Below the pieces are notes generated by a model that did no database searches, had not been told where the DNA came from, and saw only the letters and a program-made list of their open reading frames with translations. A program made the translations under genes and the position numbers. Below, one piece after another: positions 53,363 through 63,468 of a DNA stretch of 64,000 nucleotides (its first letter is position 1; every line of letters starts with the position of its first letter). The stretch is from Cellvibrio japonicus Ueda107 (lineage in GTDB: Bacteria; Pseudomonadota; Gammaproteobacteria; Pseudomonadales; Cellvibrionaceae). The stretch lies in assembly GCF_000019225.1 (NCBI RefSeq), contig NC_010995.1:741001-805000 (forward strand), written 5' to 3'.

Positions 53363-54364
53363 TCACGCAAAAAATACCCGCTTCAACTCTGCATACTGTT
53401 CCGGCCTCAAGCGCGGTCCGAATTGAGACACCACTTTTCCCGCGGCCAGGTTGGCAAAAGCGGCTGCCGTTGCAAAGTCTTTGCCCTCCGTTAAGGCGTA
53501 CAGAAAGGCCCCCGCAAACATATCACCCGCGCCATTGGTGTCCACCGGTGTAATCGGTTGTGCGGTTACCTGCACCAGTTTTTCACCGTCAAATACCAGG
53601 GCACCATCACTACCGCAGGTAATGGCAAATTGTTTGGTGTATTGCTTGAGTGCTTCGCAAGCCTGTTCCAGGGTGTGGGTTTGGGTAAAACCTATGGCCT
53701 CGTCGCGATTGCAGAAGATCAGGTCGACACCTGCGCCGATCATGTCCAATAAACCCTCGCGGAAAAATTGCACCATCGCCGGGTCGGACAGGCTGAGAGC
53801 GGTTCGTGTTTGGTTAGCCTCAGCCTGTTTGCGCAGCTCAATGGCAGCGGTGCGCCCGGTAGGTGATGTGACCAGGTAGCCTTCGATGTAAGCCCACTCG
53901 GATTCGGCAATGGCTTGCACATCCAGCTCCGCGACAGAGAGGGTTTCGCTGATGCCGAGGAAGGTGTTCATGGTGCGCTCAGCATCCGGCGTTATCATCA
54001 CCAGGCATTTACCGGTAATGCCGGCAGGTGGTGTGATATGCGCGGGGGTTTTGACGCCCGCCGCATGCAGGTCGTGCAGGTAGAAATGACCGTTGTCGTC
54101 GTTGGCGACTTTGCAGGAATAGAAACTGCGACAGCCGAAGTAACTGGCGGCGATGATGGTATTGGCTGCTGAGCCGCCACTGGCGCGGTGCGAGGCGACC
54201 AGATGATCTTGCAAATAGTTGATCAGGGTATGTTGACGCGCTTCGTCAACCAGGGTCATGACACCCTTGGCTACTGCCATGCGGGTTAGGTCCTCATCGG
54301 TCAGGGTGATTTCCGTATCGACCAGTGCGGCGCCTATGCCATAAATATGATGGTATTTGCTCAT
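53363..54364 (-). CDS. PfkB-family carbohydrate/nucleoside kinase, adenosine kinase-like
   Basis: The product is 333 residues. The N-terminal YGIGAALVDTEITL, GGSAANTIIAASYFGC and the C-terminal PfkB signature VDTNGAGDMFAGAFLYAL with the catalytic Asp in GAGD are clear. The layout is like the bacterial adenosine-kinase-like group of this family, but ribokinase-family members differ widely in substrate, so the substrate is not certain. It converges with the M48 gene and is divergent from the PBP1b gene. Confidence 0.85.
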   Translation of the reverse strand: MSKYHHIYGIGAALVDTEITLTDEDLTRMAVAKGVMTLVDEARQHTLINYLQDHLVASHRASGGSAANTIIAASYFGCRSFYSCKVANDDNGHFYLHDLHAAGVKTPAHITPPAGITGKCLVMITPDAERTMNTFLGISETLSVAELDVQAIAESEWAYIEGYLVTSPTGRTAAIELRKQAEANQTRTALSLSDPAMVQFFREGLLDMIGAGVDLIFCNRDEAIGFTQTHTLEQACEALKQYTKQFAITCGSDGALVFDGEKLVQVTAQPITPVDTNGAGDMFAGAFLYALTEGKDFATAAAFANLAAGKVVSQFGPRLRPEQYAELKRVFFA

Positions 54365-54528
54365 GGAGTATCCCCTGTTGTTAATGTGCGCGAGCGATAT
54401 GCAAGACGCCGGGCATTATGCAGATTTTGCGGCCCGGATTAAACGCCTGCGGATTTTCCGGCTTTTTTCATCTCAGTTGGCTGTTAAACTGCGCGCACTT
54501 TCCTAGACCAACGATTGAAGTTGCCCCA

Positions 54529-56865
54529 ATGACCAAACGCCGTTCCCGCTCTCGCCCAACTGCTAAAACCCAGTCCCCTCGCCATGGCTGGGCTCTGGTT
54601 CGCCTGTGGATTTTTTATGGCTTGCTGTTGCTGGTGGCATTGCTGGCGATATGGACGGTTTATCTGGATAACAAGGTTCGCCAGAAGTTTGAGGGTAAAA
54701 AGTGGTCATTACCGGCGCGGGTCTATGCGCAGCCCCTGGAGTTGTACCAGGGCATGGATTTGAGTGCAGCGGCGTTTGAGCAGGAGCTACGTGCCTTGGG
54801 TTATCGGTTTGTCTCCAATGTGACTGCACCTGGCCAGGTGCTGAAACGCGTGAGTGTGGCTTCCTCGGGGGCCAGCTATCAGATGCACAGCCGTGGCTTT
54901 GCCTTCTGGGATAAGCAGGAACCTGCGCAGCGTTTCAGTGTGCGCATTGAAGGCAACCAGGTGGCGCTGTTAATGGACATTGCCGGAGCCGATTTGCCGC
55001 TGGTGCGGCTTGAGCCCCAGGAGATCGGCGGCTTTTATCCTGCCGAGCAGGAGGACCGTATGCTGGTGCGCCTCGCTGATCTGCCACCGCTGCTCGGTGA
55101 AACCCTGCTGGCAGTCGAGGATAAGCATTTTCTGGATCATCATGGGGTATCCCCATTAGCCATCCTGCGCGCGGCCTGGGTGAATGTGCGCTCGGGCGAT
55201 GTTGTCCAGGGCGGCAGTACCATCACCCAGCAGTTGGTAAAGAATTTTTACCTCTCGAATGAACAGCGTTTTTTCCAGCGCAAAATCCCTGAAGCCATTA
55301 TGGCGGTGTTGCTGGAAGTCCATTATTCCAAAGCGGAAATACTGGAGACCTATATCAACGAGGTTTTCCTGGGGCAAAAGGGCAAGCGCGCGATCCATGG
55401 CTTTGCGTTGGGCGCCCAGCATTATTTCCGCCAACCCCTGAATGAGCTGGATGTGCAGGAACTGGCGTTGTTGGTTGGCTTGGTGAAGGGCGCGTCTTAT
55501 TACAATCCCTGGCGCAACCCCGAGCGTGCCAGGACGCGGCGCAACCTGGTATTGGATGTGATGCACAGGGAAGGGCTCATCGATAAGGTACAGCTGGATA
55601 AGGCCAAGGCATCTCCGTTGGGGGTTGTCGAGGCTGGCCAGGTCAGTGCAACCACCTATCCGGCCTTTATGGATCTAGTGAAGCGCCAGCTGCGCCAGGA
55701 ATATCAGGAAGAGGATTTGCGCAGCGAAGGTTTACGTATTTTCACCAGCTTATCGCCACGTGTGCAGCGCCAGGCTGAAGAAACCCTGTCCCAGCGGGTT
55801 AACCAATTGGCCAAAGGGTACAAACAGCCTGAATTGCAGGGGGCCATGTTGGTAACCTCTGTGGGAACGGGAGAGATCCTGGCCGTTGTGAGCGATAAAA
55901 ATCCCCGCTTCGAGGGCTTTAACCGGGTATTGGATGCAAAACGCCAGATAGGCTCATTGATGAAACCCTTTGTATACCTGGCCGCGCTGGATATTCCGCA
56001 GCAATATCACCTGGGTAGCATCATCAGTGATGCACCGGTCAGCTATAAGTCTGGCGGTAAGTGGTGGGCGCCCCAAAATGCCGATAAACAGGACCATGGT
56101 GATGTACCTTTGTATAGCGCCTTGGCACATTCCTACAACCAGGCAACCGCTCGCCTGGGGATGACACTGGGATTGGATCGGGTGATCAAAACCGTTAAGC
56201 AGGCCGGCTATAACGGCAATATTCCCGCCGTGCCGGCCATACTGCTGGGATCTGTAGAAATGTCGCCACTGGAGGTCGCTGGCATTTACCACACGCTGGC
56301 AGCCGATGGCGTTTATGCCCCCGTGCATGCCATCCGCGAAGTACTGGCAGCCGATGGCAAGCCACTCAAGCGCTATCCCCTGGAATTACAGCAGCGTTTT
56401 GACGCCCGGGCGGCCTTCCTGATCCAGGAGGCATTACACCTGGCGATTACTGAAGGCACGGGTAAAAGCGTGCGTTACCAGCTGCCCCCGGGGATGCGTC
56501 TTGCGGGAAAAACCGGTACAACCAATGATCAGCGCGATAGCTGGTTTGCCGGTTTTAGTGGAGAACATTTGGCTGTGGTTTGGATGGGGCGCGATGATAA
56601 CCAGCAAACTCCCTTCAGTGGTGCCACGGGGGCGCTCCAGGCCTGGGCAGACTTTATGAAAGCTACACCTACGCGCGGTTTGGAAGCGGAGCCGCCATCG
56701 GGCGTGAGTTACATCTGGCTGGACAAGGTAAGTGGTAAATTAAGTAGTGAAACCTGCCAGGGTGCCGTATACCTGCCAGTGCGCAGCGATTTCCTGCCCC
56801 TGCAGGCAGCGCCTTGCCAGGAATCCAATCCCATTAAAAACTTTTGGCAAAAACTGGTTAATTAA
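54529..56865 (+). CDS. mrcB: Penicillin-binding protein 1b, bifunctional
   Basis: The product is 778 residues from the ATG at 54529; the open frame begins earlier but the usual basic N-terminus TKRRSRSRP then a membrane anchor (about 25-45) follow this ATG. After a UB2H-like region come the GT51 glycosyltransferase motifs (VEDKHFLDHHGVSP, GGSTITQQLVKNFYL) and the transpeptidase motifs SLMK (in GSLMKPFVYLA), SYN and KTGTT. It polymerises and cross-links peptidoglycan at the inner membrane. Confidence 0.95.
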   Translation: MTKRRSRSRPTAKTQSPRHGWALVRLWIFYGLLLLVALLAIWTVYLDNKVRQKFEGKKWSLPARVYAQPLELYQGMDLSAAAFEQELRALGYRFVSNVTAPGQVLKRVSVASSGASYQMHSRGFAFWDKQEPAQRFSVRIEGNQVALLMDIAGADLPLVRLEPQEIGGFYPAEQEDRMLVRLADLPPLLGETLLAVEDKHFLDHHGVSPLAILRAAWVNVRSGDVVQGGSTITQQLVKNFYLSNEQRFFQRKIPEAIMAVLLEVHYSKAEILETYINEVFLGQKGKRAIHGFALGAQHYFRQPLNELDVQELALLVGLVKGASYYNPWRNPERARTRRNLVLDVMHREGLIDKVQLDKAKASPLGVVEAGQVSATTYPAFMDLVKRQLRQEYQEEDLRSEGLRIFTSLSPRVQRQAEETLSQRVNQLAKGYKQPELQGAMLVTSVGTGEILAVVSDKNPRFEGFNRVLDAKRQIGSLMKPFVYLAALDIPQQYHLGSIISDAPVSYKSGGKWWAPQNADKQDHGDVPLYSALAHSYNQATARLGMTLGLDRVIKTVKQAGYNGNIPAVPAILLGSVEMSPLEVAGIYHTLAADGVYAPVHAIREVLAADGKPLKRYPLELQQRFDARAAFLIQEALHLAITEGTGKSVRYQLPPGMRLAGKTGTTNDQRDSWFAGFSGEHLAVVWMGRDDNQQTPFSGATGALQAWADFMKATPTRGLEAEPPSGVSYIWLDKVSGKLSSETCQGAVYLPVRSDFLPLQAAPCQESNPIKNFWQKLVN

Positions 56866-56876
56866 CTTGGCTCCAA

Positions 56877-56911
56877 CCTGTTTCCCTCCTCAAGAGCGGG
56901 AAGGAAACAGG
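56877..56911 (+). terminator. Hairpin after mrcB, possible terminator
   Basis: CCTGTTTCC pairs perfectly with GGAAACAGG, with further pairing inside the loop. There is no T-run directly after it, so a factor-independent terminator is not certain. Confidence 0.45.
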
Positions 56912-57034
56912 CTGCCCATCTGGCTGCAAATATTTTATCCCCCTGAATCTGCCCGTCGCTAAACTGCATCTTAGTGTGTGAGTTGGGGCAAAGCGTTGAT
57001 TTTATTCGCCCATTAATAGCGAGAGGCTTATTCC

Positions 57035-57754
57035 ATGACCCAGTTTTCCCTCTTTGTTCGACGCCTGTGCGTGGTACTGCTTATAGCTGCCGGGGCGTCA
57101 GCGCTGATGCTCCCGGCTGTGACCGCAGAGGAATTGGTGGGTACCCCGGTTCCTGTCGGCAGTGATCCTATGTCTGTTGCGGTGCCTGCCCCGACTCCCA
57201 ATGTACCGGCTGGGGAACCCGAAGATATGATGTCTGTTGAAGATGGCGCGATGTTTGAGCCTGCCCATCCGGAGTCGCCTGTACTGGGCATGGCGCCGAT
57301 ACAAATCCCCCCGATTCCGGCACTGCCTTCTTCGCCCCGGATTGAGCGCGGGTTTGATTACTCGCAATTGGTGCCCATCACCGCCATTCTGATGATATTT
57401 GGTGCCCCCATGGTGTTGCTGGGATACCTCGGGCGTTTGCATTTCCAGGCAAAGGCACTTCGGCGCCGGGACATGAATGCCAATATCGACAAATTACTTG
57501 CTGCCGGGCGCGATATTCCTGTGGAGTTGTTGCGCGGTGACGACCCCAGGCAATCGGATGAAGGGGGTAATCGTAACAAGGGGGTACGCAATCTGTTATT
57601 GGGGATTGGCGGGTTAATCTTCCTGACGATTTTCCTGGGTATCAAAATAGGTTCTATAGGCTTTATCTGGATAGCACTGGGTTTATCGCAGCTGATTATC
57701 TGGAAGCTCAATAACGGCGATCGCGCGCAATTGCAGGCGGATAAGCAGGGCTAG
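57035..57754 (+). CDS. Exported membrane protein of the DUF6249 type, next to an ECF sigma factor
   Basis: The product is 239 residues. A signal sequence (about 1-31) is followed by a Pro/Val/Glu-rich region (32-105) and then hydrophobic segments at about 112-132, 187-202 and 204-221. The stretch between (GRLHFQAKALRRRDMNANIDKLLAAGRDIPVELLRG) resembles the DUF6249 pattern. It precedes the ECF sigma gene by four bases, so it probably belongs to the same envelope-linked regulatory unit. Function unknown. Confidence 0.75.
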   Translation: MTQFSLFVRRLCVVLLIAAGASALMLPAVTAEELVGTPVPVGSDPMSVAVPAPTPNVPAGEPEDMMSVEDGAMFEPAHPESPVLGMAPIQIPPIPALPSSPRIERGFDYSQLVPITAILMIFGAPMVLLGYLGRLHFQAKALRRRDMNANIDKLLAAGRDIPVELLRGDDPRQSDEGGNRNKGVRNLLLGIGGLIFLTIFLGIKIGSIGFIWIALGLSQLIIWKLNNGDRAQLQADKQG

Positions 57755-57758
57755 GTTC

Positions 57759-58307
57759 ATGTCGATTCCCGATCAGGAATTGATTGCGCGGGTGGTAAAC
57801 CGCAAGGACCAGCATGCTTTTGCGCAGCTGGTATTGCGCTACCAATCGCAGCTGCGCACCTGGGCGAGACGCTTGTGCAATGGCGATACCCACCTTGCGG
57901 ACGATCTGGCACAGGAGACCTTTATCAAGGCCTATGCGGCGCTGGGAGCATTCCGCGCGGAGGCGAAATTCTCCACCTGGCTGTATCGCATCGCCTTCAA
58001 TGTCGCGGCCAACCGCTGGCGCAGTAAAAAGCTGGAATGGTGTGAGCTGGACGAGAATGAAGAGACCGAAGCAGACCAGTGCAGCCTGCAACAATTCCAT
58101 GCCCAAAAGGATGTCGAGGCCGCCATGCGTATGCTCAGTGCCGGGCAGCAACTGGCTATTCGACTATGCTATGAAGATGGCTTCTCCCACGAAGAGGCAG
58201 CGGCGATTATGGGGATTCCACTAGGCACGGTGAAAACCCATATAGCGCGGGGTAAACAGAAACTGCAAACTCTGCTCGTGTCCTGGCAGGACGCCTTGCC
58301 CCAGTGA
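57759..58307 (+). CDS. ECF-family RNA polymerase sigma factor
   Basis: The product is 182 residues with the two usual domains: sigma2 (about 20-90, ADDLAQETFIKAYAALGAFRAEAKFSTWLYRIAFN) and sigma4 (about 125-175, YEDGFSHEEAAAIMGIPLGTVKTHIARGKQKL). It directs RNA polymerase to a specific promoter set in response to an external signal. A membrane protein gene follows it within a few bases and is the likely anti-sigma factor. Confidence 0.93.
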   Translation: MSIPDQELIARVVNRKDQHAFAQLVLRYQSQLRTWARRLCNGDTHLADDLAQETFIKAYAALGAFRAEAKFSTWLYRIAFNVAANRWRSKKLEWCELDENEETEADQCSLQQFHAQKDVEAAMRMLSAGQQLAIRLCYEDGFSHEEAAAIMGIPLGTVKTHIARGKQKLQTLLVSWQDALPQ

Positions 58308-58333
58308 AACCGCTGCAAGAGGTGAAAGAAACG

Positions 58334-58672
58334 ATGAAACACAGTAATACGTTTGATGACTTCCTGACACATCAGTTACGCGCCAAAAACGATTACCTGC
58401 ACGATGATGGTTTTACGGCGCGGCTGATGGCTGCACTACCGCAACCCAGGAAGGCGCTGAATCCCTGGCTGGAAAAACTGATAGTCTTTTTGCCGGTTAC
58501 CCTGATCAGCTTGTGGGTATTGGCACGCTTTCCCTGGTTTGAGGTGATCCAGCCGCTGTATGCCCAATTTTTATTGATGGATCTCGCCGGATTAGTCCTG
58601 GCCTCTTTCGCAATTATGTTGACACTGGTGCTGATTCCTGCCTGTTGGGTGTTTAATCGAGACAGGCTTTAA
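58334..58672 (+). CDS. Small membrane protein, likely anti-sigma factor of the adjacent ECF sigma
   Basis: The product is 112 residues from the ATG at 58334, which has AGAGGTG about ten bases upstream. An alternative GTG at 58304 overlaps the sigma stop as GTGA and would add ten residues. Two hydrophobic segments are present (about 44-60 and 75-100), with a soluble N-terminal part of about 40 residues. No zinc-binding anti-sigma motif is seen. The role is inferred only from position and topology. Confidence 0.7.
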   Translation: MKHSNTFDDFLTHQLRAKNDYLHDDGFTARLMAALPQPRKALNPWLEKLIVFLPVTLISLWVLARFPWFEVIQPLYAQFLLMDLAGLVLASFAIMLTLVLIPACWVFNRDRL

Positions 58673-58711
58673 GCTTTGGTATTGCTGCTTTACTAAAAAG
58701 GGTTTGAAATA

Positions 58712-58744
58712 AAAAACGGCCACATATACGACGTGGCCGTTTTT
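58712..58744 (+). terminator. Terminator of the sigma factor operon
   Basis: ACGGCCAC pairs with GTGGCCGT, with A residues before and TTTTT after. The symmetric layout could serve both this operon and the convergent DUF4124 gene. Confidence 0.88.
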
Positions 58745-58769
58745 ATGTTGTCAGGGGTAATTGGCAAAC

Positions 58770-59189
58770 TTACTCGCAGCTTTCTTCAATGGCCTTTTCC
58801 ATTTCATCAAATTTCTCCTGTCGTTCGTCCTCCGTTAGAAAGCGGGTGTTGCCATCAGCGTCAGGCATTTTAATCCGGGCATTACTGTTTAATGTCTCCA
58901 GATTCTTGCGTGCTATTTCACAGCGCTCGGGATCTTTTAATTGTTGTTGCATACTGGGGGGCTGCTCAGCAGTGACAGGTTCGCTGCCGGTACTGGGAGC
59001 AGCTTCGCCAGCTACGGAATCACTATGCCCTGTACGGGCGCGAACCATCTTGGCATTGGCTTCTTTAGGTGGGCGCTCGCCATAATGGGTAACACCGTTC
59101 TCATCTTTCCAGGTATATACCTTGGCGGCCAGGACAGCGGTGCTTAGCAGGCTGGCAATGCAGCAGGCCAGAATTAGCAGGGGTTTCAT
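58770..59189 (-). CDS. DUF4124 domain-containing exported protein
   Basis: The product is 139 residues from the ATG at 59189. A signal peptide (about 1-21, ending VLAAK) is followed by the DUF4124 motif KVYTWKDENGVTHYGERPP. The rest is a charged linker with helix-forming segments (NLETLNSNARI, ERQEKFDEMEKAIEESCE) and two cysteines. It probably works in the periplasm. Function unknown. Confidence 0.85.
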   Translation of the reverse strand: MKPLLILACCIASLLSTAVLAAKVYTWKDENGVTHYGERPPKEANAKMVRARTGHSDSVAGEAAPSTGSEPVTAEQPPSMQQQLKDPERCEIARKNLETLNSNARIKMPDADGNTRFLTEDERQEKFDEMEKAIEESCE

Positions 59190-59699
59190 CGGAACAATGT
59201 CCTCGTGGGAGATATGCGCCAACTATAGCCCTAAAGCCGCAGTGACGAAACCGGAGTTAGCCAATCTGTGAGCCATGTCTGGCTGTTCCGGCAGGGTTAA
59301 TGCCAAATAGCGTAAAAAACATGATTAAAAAGTGGCCTGTAGCCGGTTATTTTCTTGACATTACGGCTGATCTTGGGAGAATTGCCAGTCCGCCAGATGG
59401 TTGGCAAATGGCCGATAAGCTCAGGCCCTTGTTTGTCCCCGGCTAAGTCACCCTCTTAGCGACCCATCTGCTGGCGATACGACTATCCCCGTATCGACCT
59501 GAGCAAACCCTGCATACCTGCCGGGCTTGCGCTGATCCGATCTTGGCCTTGCCGGGCTTCGTATCGTGGATCATTCATTGCGCCAGATTGCTGCAACGCC
59601 AGTGACTGTCGCCTATCCGTGTGCAGTATGTCCTTCTTTACTATCTGCACTGCCAGTTTACGGCTGGCCACAACCTTGAGACCTAAAAGGGGAAACACC
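59190..59699. other. 510-bp region upstream of ilvI
   Basis: No supported gene was found. A 41-codon frame at 59321-59446 has no ribosome-binding site and no run of branched-chain codons. A small stem CGATACG/CGTATCG lies at 59475-59496, but no T-run follows. The region likely holds the ilvI promoter and leader. Confidence 0.5.
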
Positions 59700-61433
59700 G
59701 TGGAAATGCTCTCAGGCGGAGATATGCTCATCCGTGCCCTGAAAGACGAAGGCGTTGAATGCGTATTCGGCTATCCAGGCGGCGCTGCACTGCATATTTA
59801 TGACGCCATTTTCCGTCAAAAAGACGTTAAACACATTCTCGTTCGTCACGAGCAAGCTGCGACCCACGCAGCGGATGCCTATTCTCGCTCTACCGGTAAA
59901 GTGGGCACTGTGTTGGTCACCTCCGGCCCGGGAGCAACCAATGCCATTACCGGTATTGCTACAGCCTATATGGATTCTATTCCTATGGTGGTGATTTCCG
60001 GTCAGGTGATGAGCCACCTGATTGGTGAAGATGCCTTCCAGGAAACCGACATGGTGGGGATTTCCCGCCCGATCGTGAAGCATAGCTTCATGGTTAAACA
60101 CGCTAGCGAAATTCCGGAAATTGTTAAAAAGGCTTATTACATTGCTGCTACGGGGCGTCCTGGCCCTGTTGTGATTGATGTCCCCAAAGACGTCACCAGC
60201 CCGCTGCACACCTTCCCCTACGAGTACCCCGAGAAGGTGAAAATGCGCTCTTACAACCCGGCGACTCGCGGTCATTCCGGCCAGATTAAAAAAGCCGTGC
60301 AGCTGCTGCTTTCTGCCAAGCGTCCGATGATTTATACCGGTGGCGGTGTTGTCCAGGGTAATGCCTCCCATCTGCTGAAAGAGCTGGTGGACTTGCTGAA
60401 TTACCCGGTGACCAACACGCTGATGGGGTTGGGAGCCTATCCGGGAACCGGCAAAAACTTCCTCGGCATGCTGGGGATGCACGGAACCTATGAAGCCAAT
60501 ACAGCGATGCATCACAGCGATGTGATTTTAGCGGTGGGCGCGCGTTTTGATGATCGCGTGACCAATGCGGTCAGCAAGTTCTGTCCGAATGCCAAAATTA
60601 TTCACGTTGATATTGACCCTGCGTCTATTTCAAAAACCGTCGTTGCTGATGTGCCTATCGTTGGCGCAGTAGATAGCGTCCTCAATGAAATGCTCTCGCT
60701 AATCAAAGAGAGCGACGAGAAACCGGATGCGCAGGCCATCGCATCCTGGTGGGAGCAAATCAATGAGTGGCGCGAGCGCCACGGTATCTATACCCAAAAT
60801 CGTTTTGATACTTCGGGCGATAAAATCAAGCCGCAGGAAGTTATCCAGGCGATCTGGGAGGTGACCAAGGGCGATGCGTATGTCACTTCCGATGTCGGCC
60901 AGCACCAGATGTTTGCGGCGCAATATTACCTGTTTGACAAACCGCGCCGCTGGATCAACTCCGGTGGCCTTGGCACCATGGGCTTTGGCTTGCCTGCGGC
61001 CATGGGGGTGCAGGTTGCACATCGCGATGCAACGGTGGTGTGTGTAACGGGTGAAGGTTCCATCCAGATGTGTATCCAGGAACTATCGACCTGTACCCAA
61101 TACCATTTGCCGGTGAAGGTGATTTGTTTGAACAACCAGGCTCTGGGCATGGTTCGCCAGTGGCAGGATATGCAGTACTCAGGACGCTATGCTGAAAGCC
61201 TGTATGAGGATTCGCTGCCGGATTTCATCAAGCTTGCCGAAGCCTACGGCCATGTCGGTATGCGTGTCACCAAGCGTGAGGAGCTGAAAGCCAAGCTGGA
61301 AGAATGCTTTGCATTGAAAGACCGTGTAGTGTTCATGGACATCATGGTTGACCAGTCCGAGCATGTCTATCCCATGCAGGTTGCGCAGCAATCCATGCGC
61401 GATATGTTCCTGAGCAAAACGGAGCGTACATAA
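59700..61433 (+). CDS. ilvI: Acetolactate synthase large subunit
   Basis: The product is 577 residues from the GTG at 59700, with AAGGGG about ten bases upstream, giving the usual N-terminus [19 protein letters not shown]. The TPP-dependent fold is clear: [15 protein letters not shown] with the catalytic glutamate in [27 protein letters not shown], and the TPP site VTGEGSIQM followed by [13 protein letters not shown]. It makes acetolactate or acetohydroxybutyrate for Val, Leu and Ile. The ilvH subunit gene starts two bases after it. Confidence 0.96.
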   Translation: MEMLSGGDMLIRALKDEGVECVFGYPGGAALHIYDAIFRQKDVKHILVRHEQAATHAADAYSRSTGKVGTVLVTSGPGATNAITGIATAYMDSIPMVVISGQVMSHLIGEDAFQETDMVGISRPIVKHSFMVKHASEIPEIVKKAYYIAATGRPGPVVIDVPKDVTSPLHTFPYEYPEKVKMRSYNPATRGHSGQIKKAVQLLLSAKRPMIYTGGGVVQGNASHLLKELVDLLNYPVTNTLMGLGAYPGTGKNFLGMLGMHGTYEANTAMHHSDVILAVGARFDDRVTNAVSKFCPNAKIIHVDIDPASISKTVVADVPIVGAVDSVLNEMLSLIKESDEKPDAQAIASWWEQINEWRERHGIYTQNRFDTSGDKIKPQEVIQAIWEVTKGDAYVTSDVGQHQMFAAQYYLFDKPRRWINSGGLGTMGFGLPAAMGVQVAHRDATVVCVTGEGSIQMCIQELSTCTQYHLPVKVICLNNQALGMVRQWQDMQYSGRYAESLYEDSLPDFIKLAEAYGHVGMRVTKREELKAKLEECFALKDRVVFMDIMVDQSEHVYPMQVAQQSMRDMFLSKTERT

Positions 61434-61434
61434 G

Positions 61435-61926
61435 ATGAGACGTATTATTTCTGTTCTCCTGGAAAACGCTCCCGGTGCGCTCTCGCGTGTAGTGGGGTTG
61501 TTCTCCCAACGGGGTTATAACATCGAAACACTTACGGTGGCGCCTACGGAAGATCCCACGCTCTCGCGTTTGACCCTGACCACGATTGGCGATGATCACA
61601 AAATCGAGCAGATCACCAAGCACCTCAATAAATTAATTGATGTCGTTAAATTGGTGGACTTGACCGAAGGTTCGCACATCGAGCGCGAGCTGATGCTGAT
61701 CAAAGTCAAAGCCTCCGGTGCCCAGCGCGCCGAAGTCAAACGCTGTGTGGATATTTTCCGCGGCCAGATCGTGGATGTCACCAGCACGCTCTACACCATC
61801 CAGATTACGGGCGCGAGCGATAAACTGGATGCCTTTATCCAGGCGGTAGGTGATGCATCAATTATTGAAGTGGTACGCACCGGCGTGTGCGGTATTTCGC
61901 GCGGTGAGAAAGTGTTGAGCCTATAA
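61435..61926 (+). CDS. ilvH: Acetolactate synthase regulatory subunit
   Basis: The product is 163 residues, the usual IlvH length. The N-terminal ACT domain (RRIISVLLENAPGALSRVVGLFSQRGYNIETL) binds valine for feedback control, and the C-terminal part (RELMLIKVKASGAQRAEVKR, then VVRTGVCGISRGEK) completes the family match. It is translated directly after ilvI. Confidence 0.97.
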   Translation: MRRIISVLLENAPGALSRVVGLFSQRGYNIETLTVAPTEDPTLSRLTLTTIGDDHKIEQITKHLNKLIDVVKLVDLTEGSHIERELMLIKVKASGAQRAEVKRCVDIFRGQIVDVTSTLYTIQITGASDKLDAFIQAVGDASIIEVVRTGVCGISRGEKVLSL

Positions 61927-61943
61927 CCTTGCAACTCCACATC

Positions 61944-61979
61944 AAAGGCCGAAGTTTGCAAAAGCTTCGGCCTTTTTCT
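61944..61979 (+). terminator. Terminator after ilvH
   Basis: AAGGCCGAAG pairs with CTTCGGCCTT around a short loop and is followed by TTTCTT. It closes the ilvIH operon. Confidence 0.9.
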
Positions 61980-61989
61980 TTGGTGATCT

Positions 61990-62553
61990 ATGAAACGCAT
62001 CATTTCGCTGGATTTTTCGCTGTCACCTCACCTGGTGGCGCCACAGCTGATCGGTTGTGAGTTTTTGGTTGAGGGCGTAGGTGGCCTCATTGTAGAAGTG
62101 GAGGCTTACGATCAATCTGAGCCGGCATCCCATACCTTTACGGGAAAGAGTGAGCGTAATGCGGCTATGTTTGGCCCGCCAGGACGGGCCTATGTGTATC
62201 GCTCCTACGGTATTCACTGGTGCCTGAATTTCGTTTGTGGTGCAGAAGGTCACGGTGCGGGAGTATTGATTCGGGCCATCCAGCCTACACAGGGAATCGA
62301 TATTATGCGTAAACGCCGGGCACTGGCCGATGACCGCTTGCTGTGTTCTGGCCCTGGTCGTGTTGGCCAGGCTCTGGCTATTGTCCATGCGATGAACGGT
62401 CATTCGCTGGATCGGAAACCATTTCAACTGCTGCCTGCATCAAGCCCGGTTGACGTGGTGAGCGGTCCGAGGATTGGTATTTCCAAGGCTGTGGATTTGC
62501 CCTGGCGTTTTGGTTTGGCGGGCTCGCGTTTTTTGAGCAAACCATTTCGCTGA
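61990..62553 (+). CDS. mpg: 3-methyladenine DNA glycosylase (Mpg/AAG family)
   Basis: The product is 187 residues. [46 protein letters not shown] carries the conserved family elements, including the catalytic Glu in VEVEAY, and [11 protein letters not shown] follows. This monofunctional base-excision enzyme removes alkylated purines. It stands between ilvH and the convergent ilvY, unrelated in function. Confidence 0.94.
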   Translation: MKRIISLDFSLSPHLVAPQLIGCEFLVEGVGGLIVEVEAYDQSEPASHTFTGKSERNAAMFGPPGRAYVYRSYGIHWCLNFVCGAEGHGAGVLIRAIQPTQGIDIMRKRRALADDRLLCSGPGRVGQALAIVHAMNGHSLDRKPFQLLPASSPVDVVSGPRIGISKAVDLPWRFGLAGSRFLSKPFR

Positions 62554-63426
62554 TTACTGGGAAATGGTCGGCTCTCGCAATTGATTCCAGAAGGCGTTGA
62601 CGATTGGGCTTTTCAGCCGCTTTTCCATCACGCAAATCCCTGTGTCATAAGGGCCCAGATCCGGCTGCGGGTCAAAGCGTTTGACCTTATCGGCGAGGGG
62701 GCTGTTATCGACCACGATCTGCGGCGCAACACCCACGCCAAAGCCCAGGCTCACCATGCTGACGATGGCCTCGTTGCCTTTGACCTCTGCATAGATATTG
62801 GGCTTGATACCCCGTGAATGAAACCACTGGTCCAATCGCTCTCTTGCCAGTCCTTCCTCGGGAATAATCACCGGGATTTCGTGCCAACCTTTTCCGTGCC
62901 AGTCTTCGGTGTTAGCAGTAATAAAAATCAGCGGTGAGCTGTTGATCGGTTTAAAACTGACACCCGCGGGCAACTTGTCCGGCTTGGCAGCAATGGCAAT
63001 GTCTTCCTCGCCAGCGAGAATATGTTCGATAGATTGTGCCGGATCACCGGTGTGCAGCTTGATGGCAATGCCGGGGTGCTTGACACGGAATTCAGTGAGA
63101 ATCTCATAGAGAAAGCTATAGCTCGCGGTGACTGAGCAGTAGATGCTGAGCTGTCCACGCAGCTGGTCGGCCTGGGCGATAAGCGACTCCTGGTAAGTCT
63201 CCCACTGGCGGATCATCTCCTTGGCAACCCCCAGGAATTGCTCGCCCTCATGGGTAAGAATCACTGAGCGGTTGTCGCGTACAAACAGGTGGATCCCCAA
63301 GTCGTCCTCTAATTGCTTGATATTGCGGCTCAAGGTGGAGGGGCTCACGTGGCAGCTGGCGGCAGCACGACCAAAATGCAGGCTGTTGGCAAGGGCACAG
63401 AAAAGGCGAAGTTTGGCGATATCCAT
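62554..63426 (-). CDS. ilvY: LysR-type transcriptional regulator IlvY
   Basis: The product is 290 residues from the ATG at 63426, giving the IlvY N-terminus LRLFCALANSLHFGRAAASCHVSPSTLSRNIKQLEDDLG (a LysR winged helix-turn-helix). The C-terminal domain binds inducer. It is divergent from ilvC with a 162-base gap, the classic arrangement in which IlvY activates ilvC when acetolactate or acetohydroxybutyrate is present. The stop is adjacent to the mpg stop. Confidence 0.92.
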   Translation of the reverse strand: MDIAKLRLFCALANSLHFGRAAASCHVSPSTLSRNIKQLEDDLGIHLFVRDNRSVILTHEGEQFLGVAKEMIRQWETYQESLIAQADQLRGQLSIYCSVTASYSFLYEILTEFRVKHPGIAIKLHTGDPAQSIEHILAGEEDIAIAAKPDKLPAGVSFKPINSSPLIFITANTEDWHGKGWHEIPVIIPEEGLARERLDQWFHSRGIKPNIYAEVKGNEAIVSMVSLGFGVGVAPQIVVDNSPLADKVKRFDPQPDLGPYDTGICVMEKRLKSPIVNAFWNQLREPTISQ

Positions 63427-63468
63427 AGCAAGGCGCTCAGTAATCAATAACCATGTTGCATAAACTGA

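Noticed and set aside
59321..59446. Leader peptide for attenuation of ilvI
   Set aside because: The 41-codon frame has no run of Val, Leu or Ile codons, no ribosome-binding site and no terminator/antiterminator pair after it.
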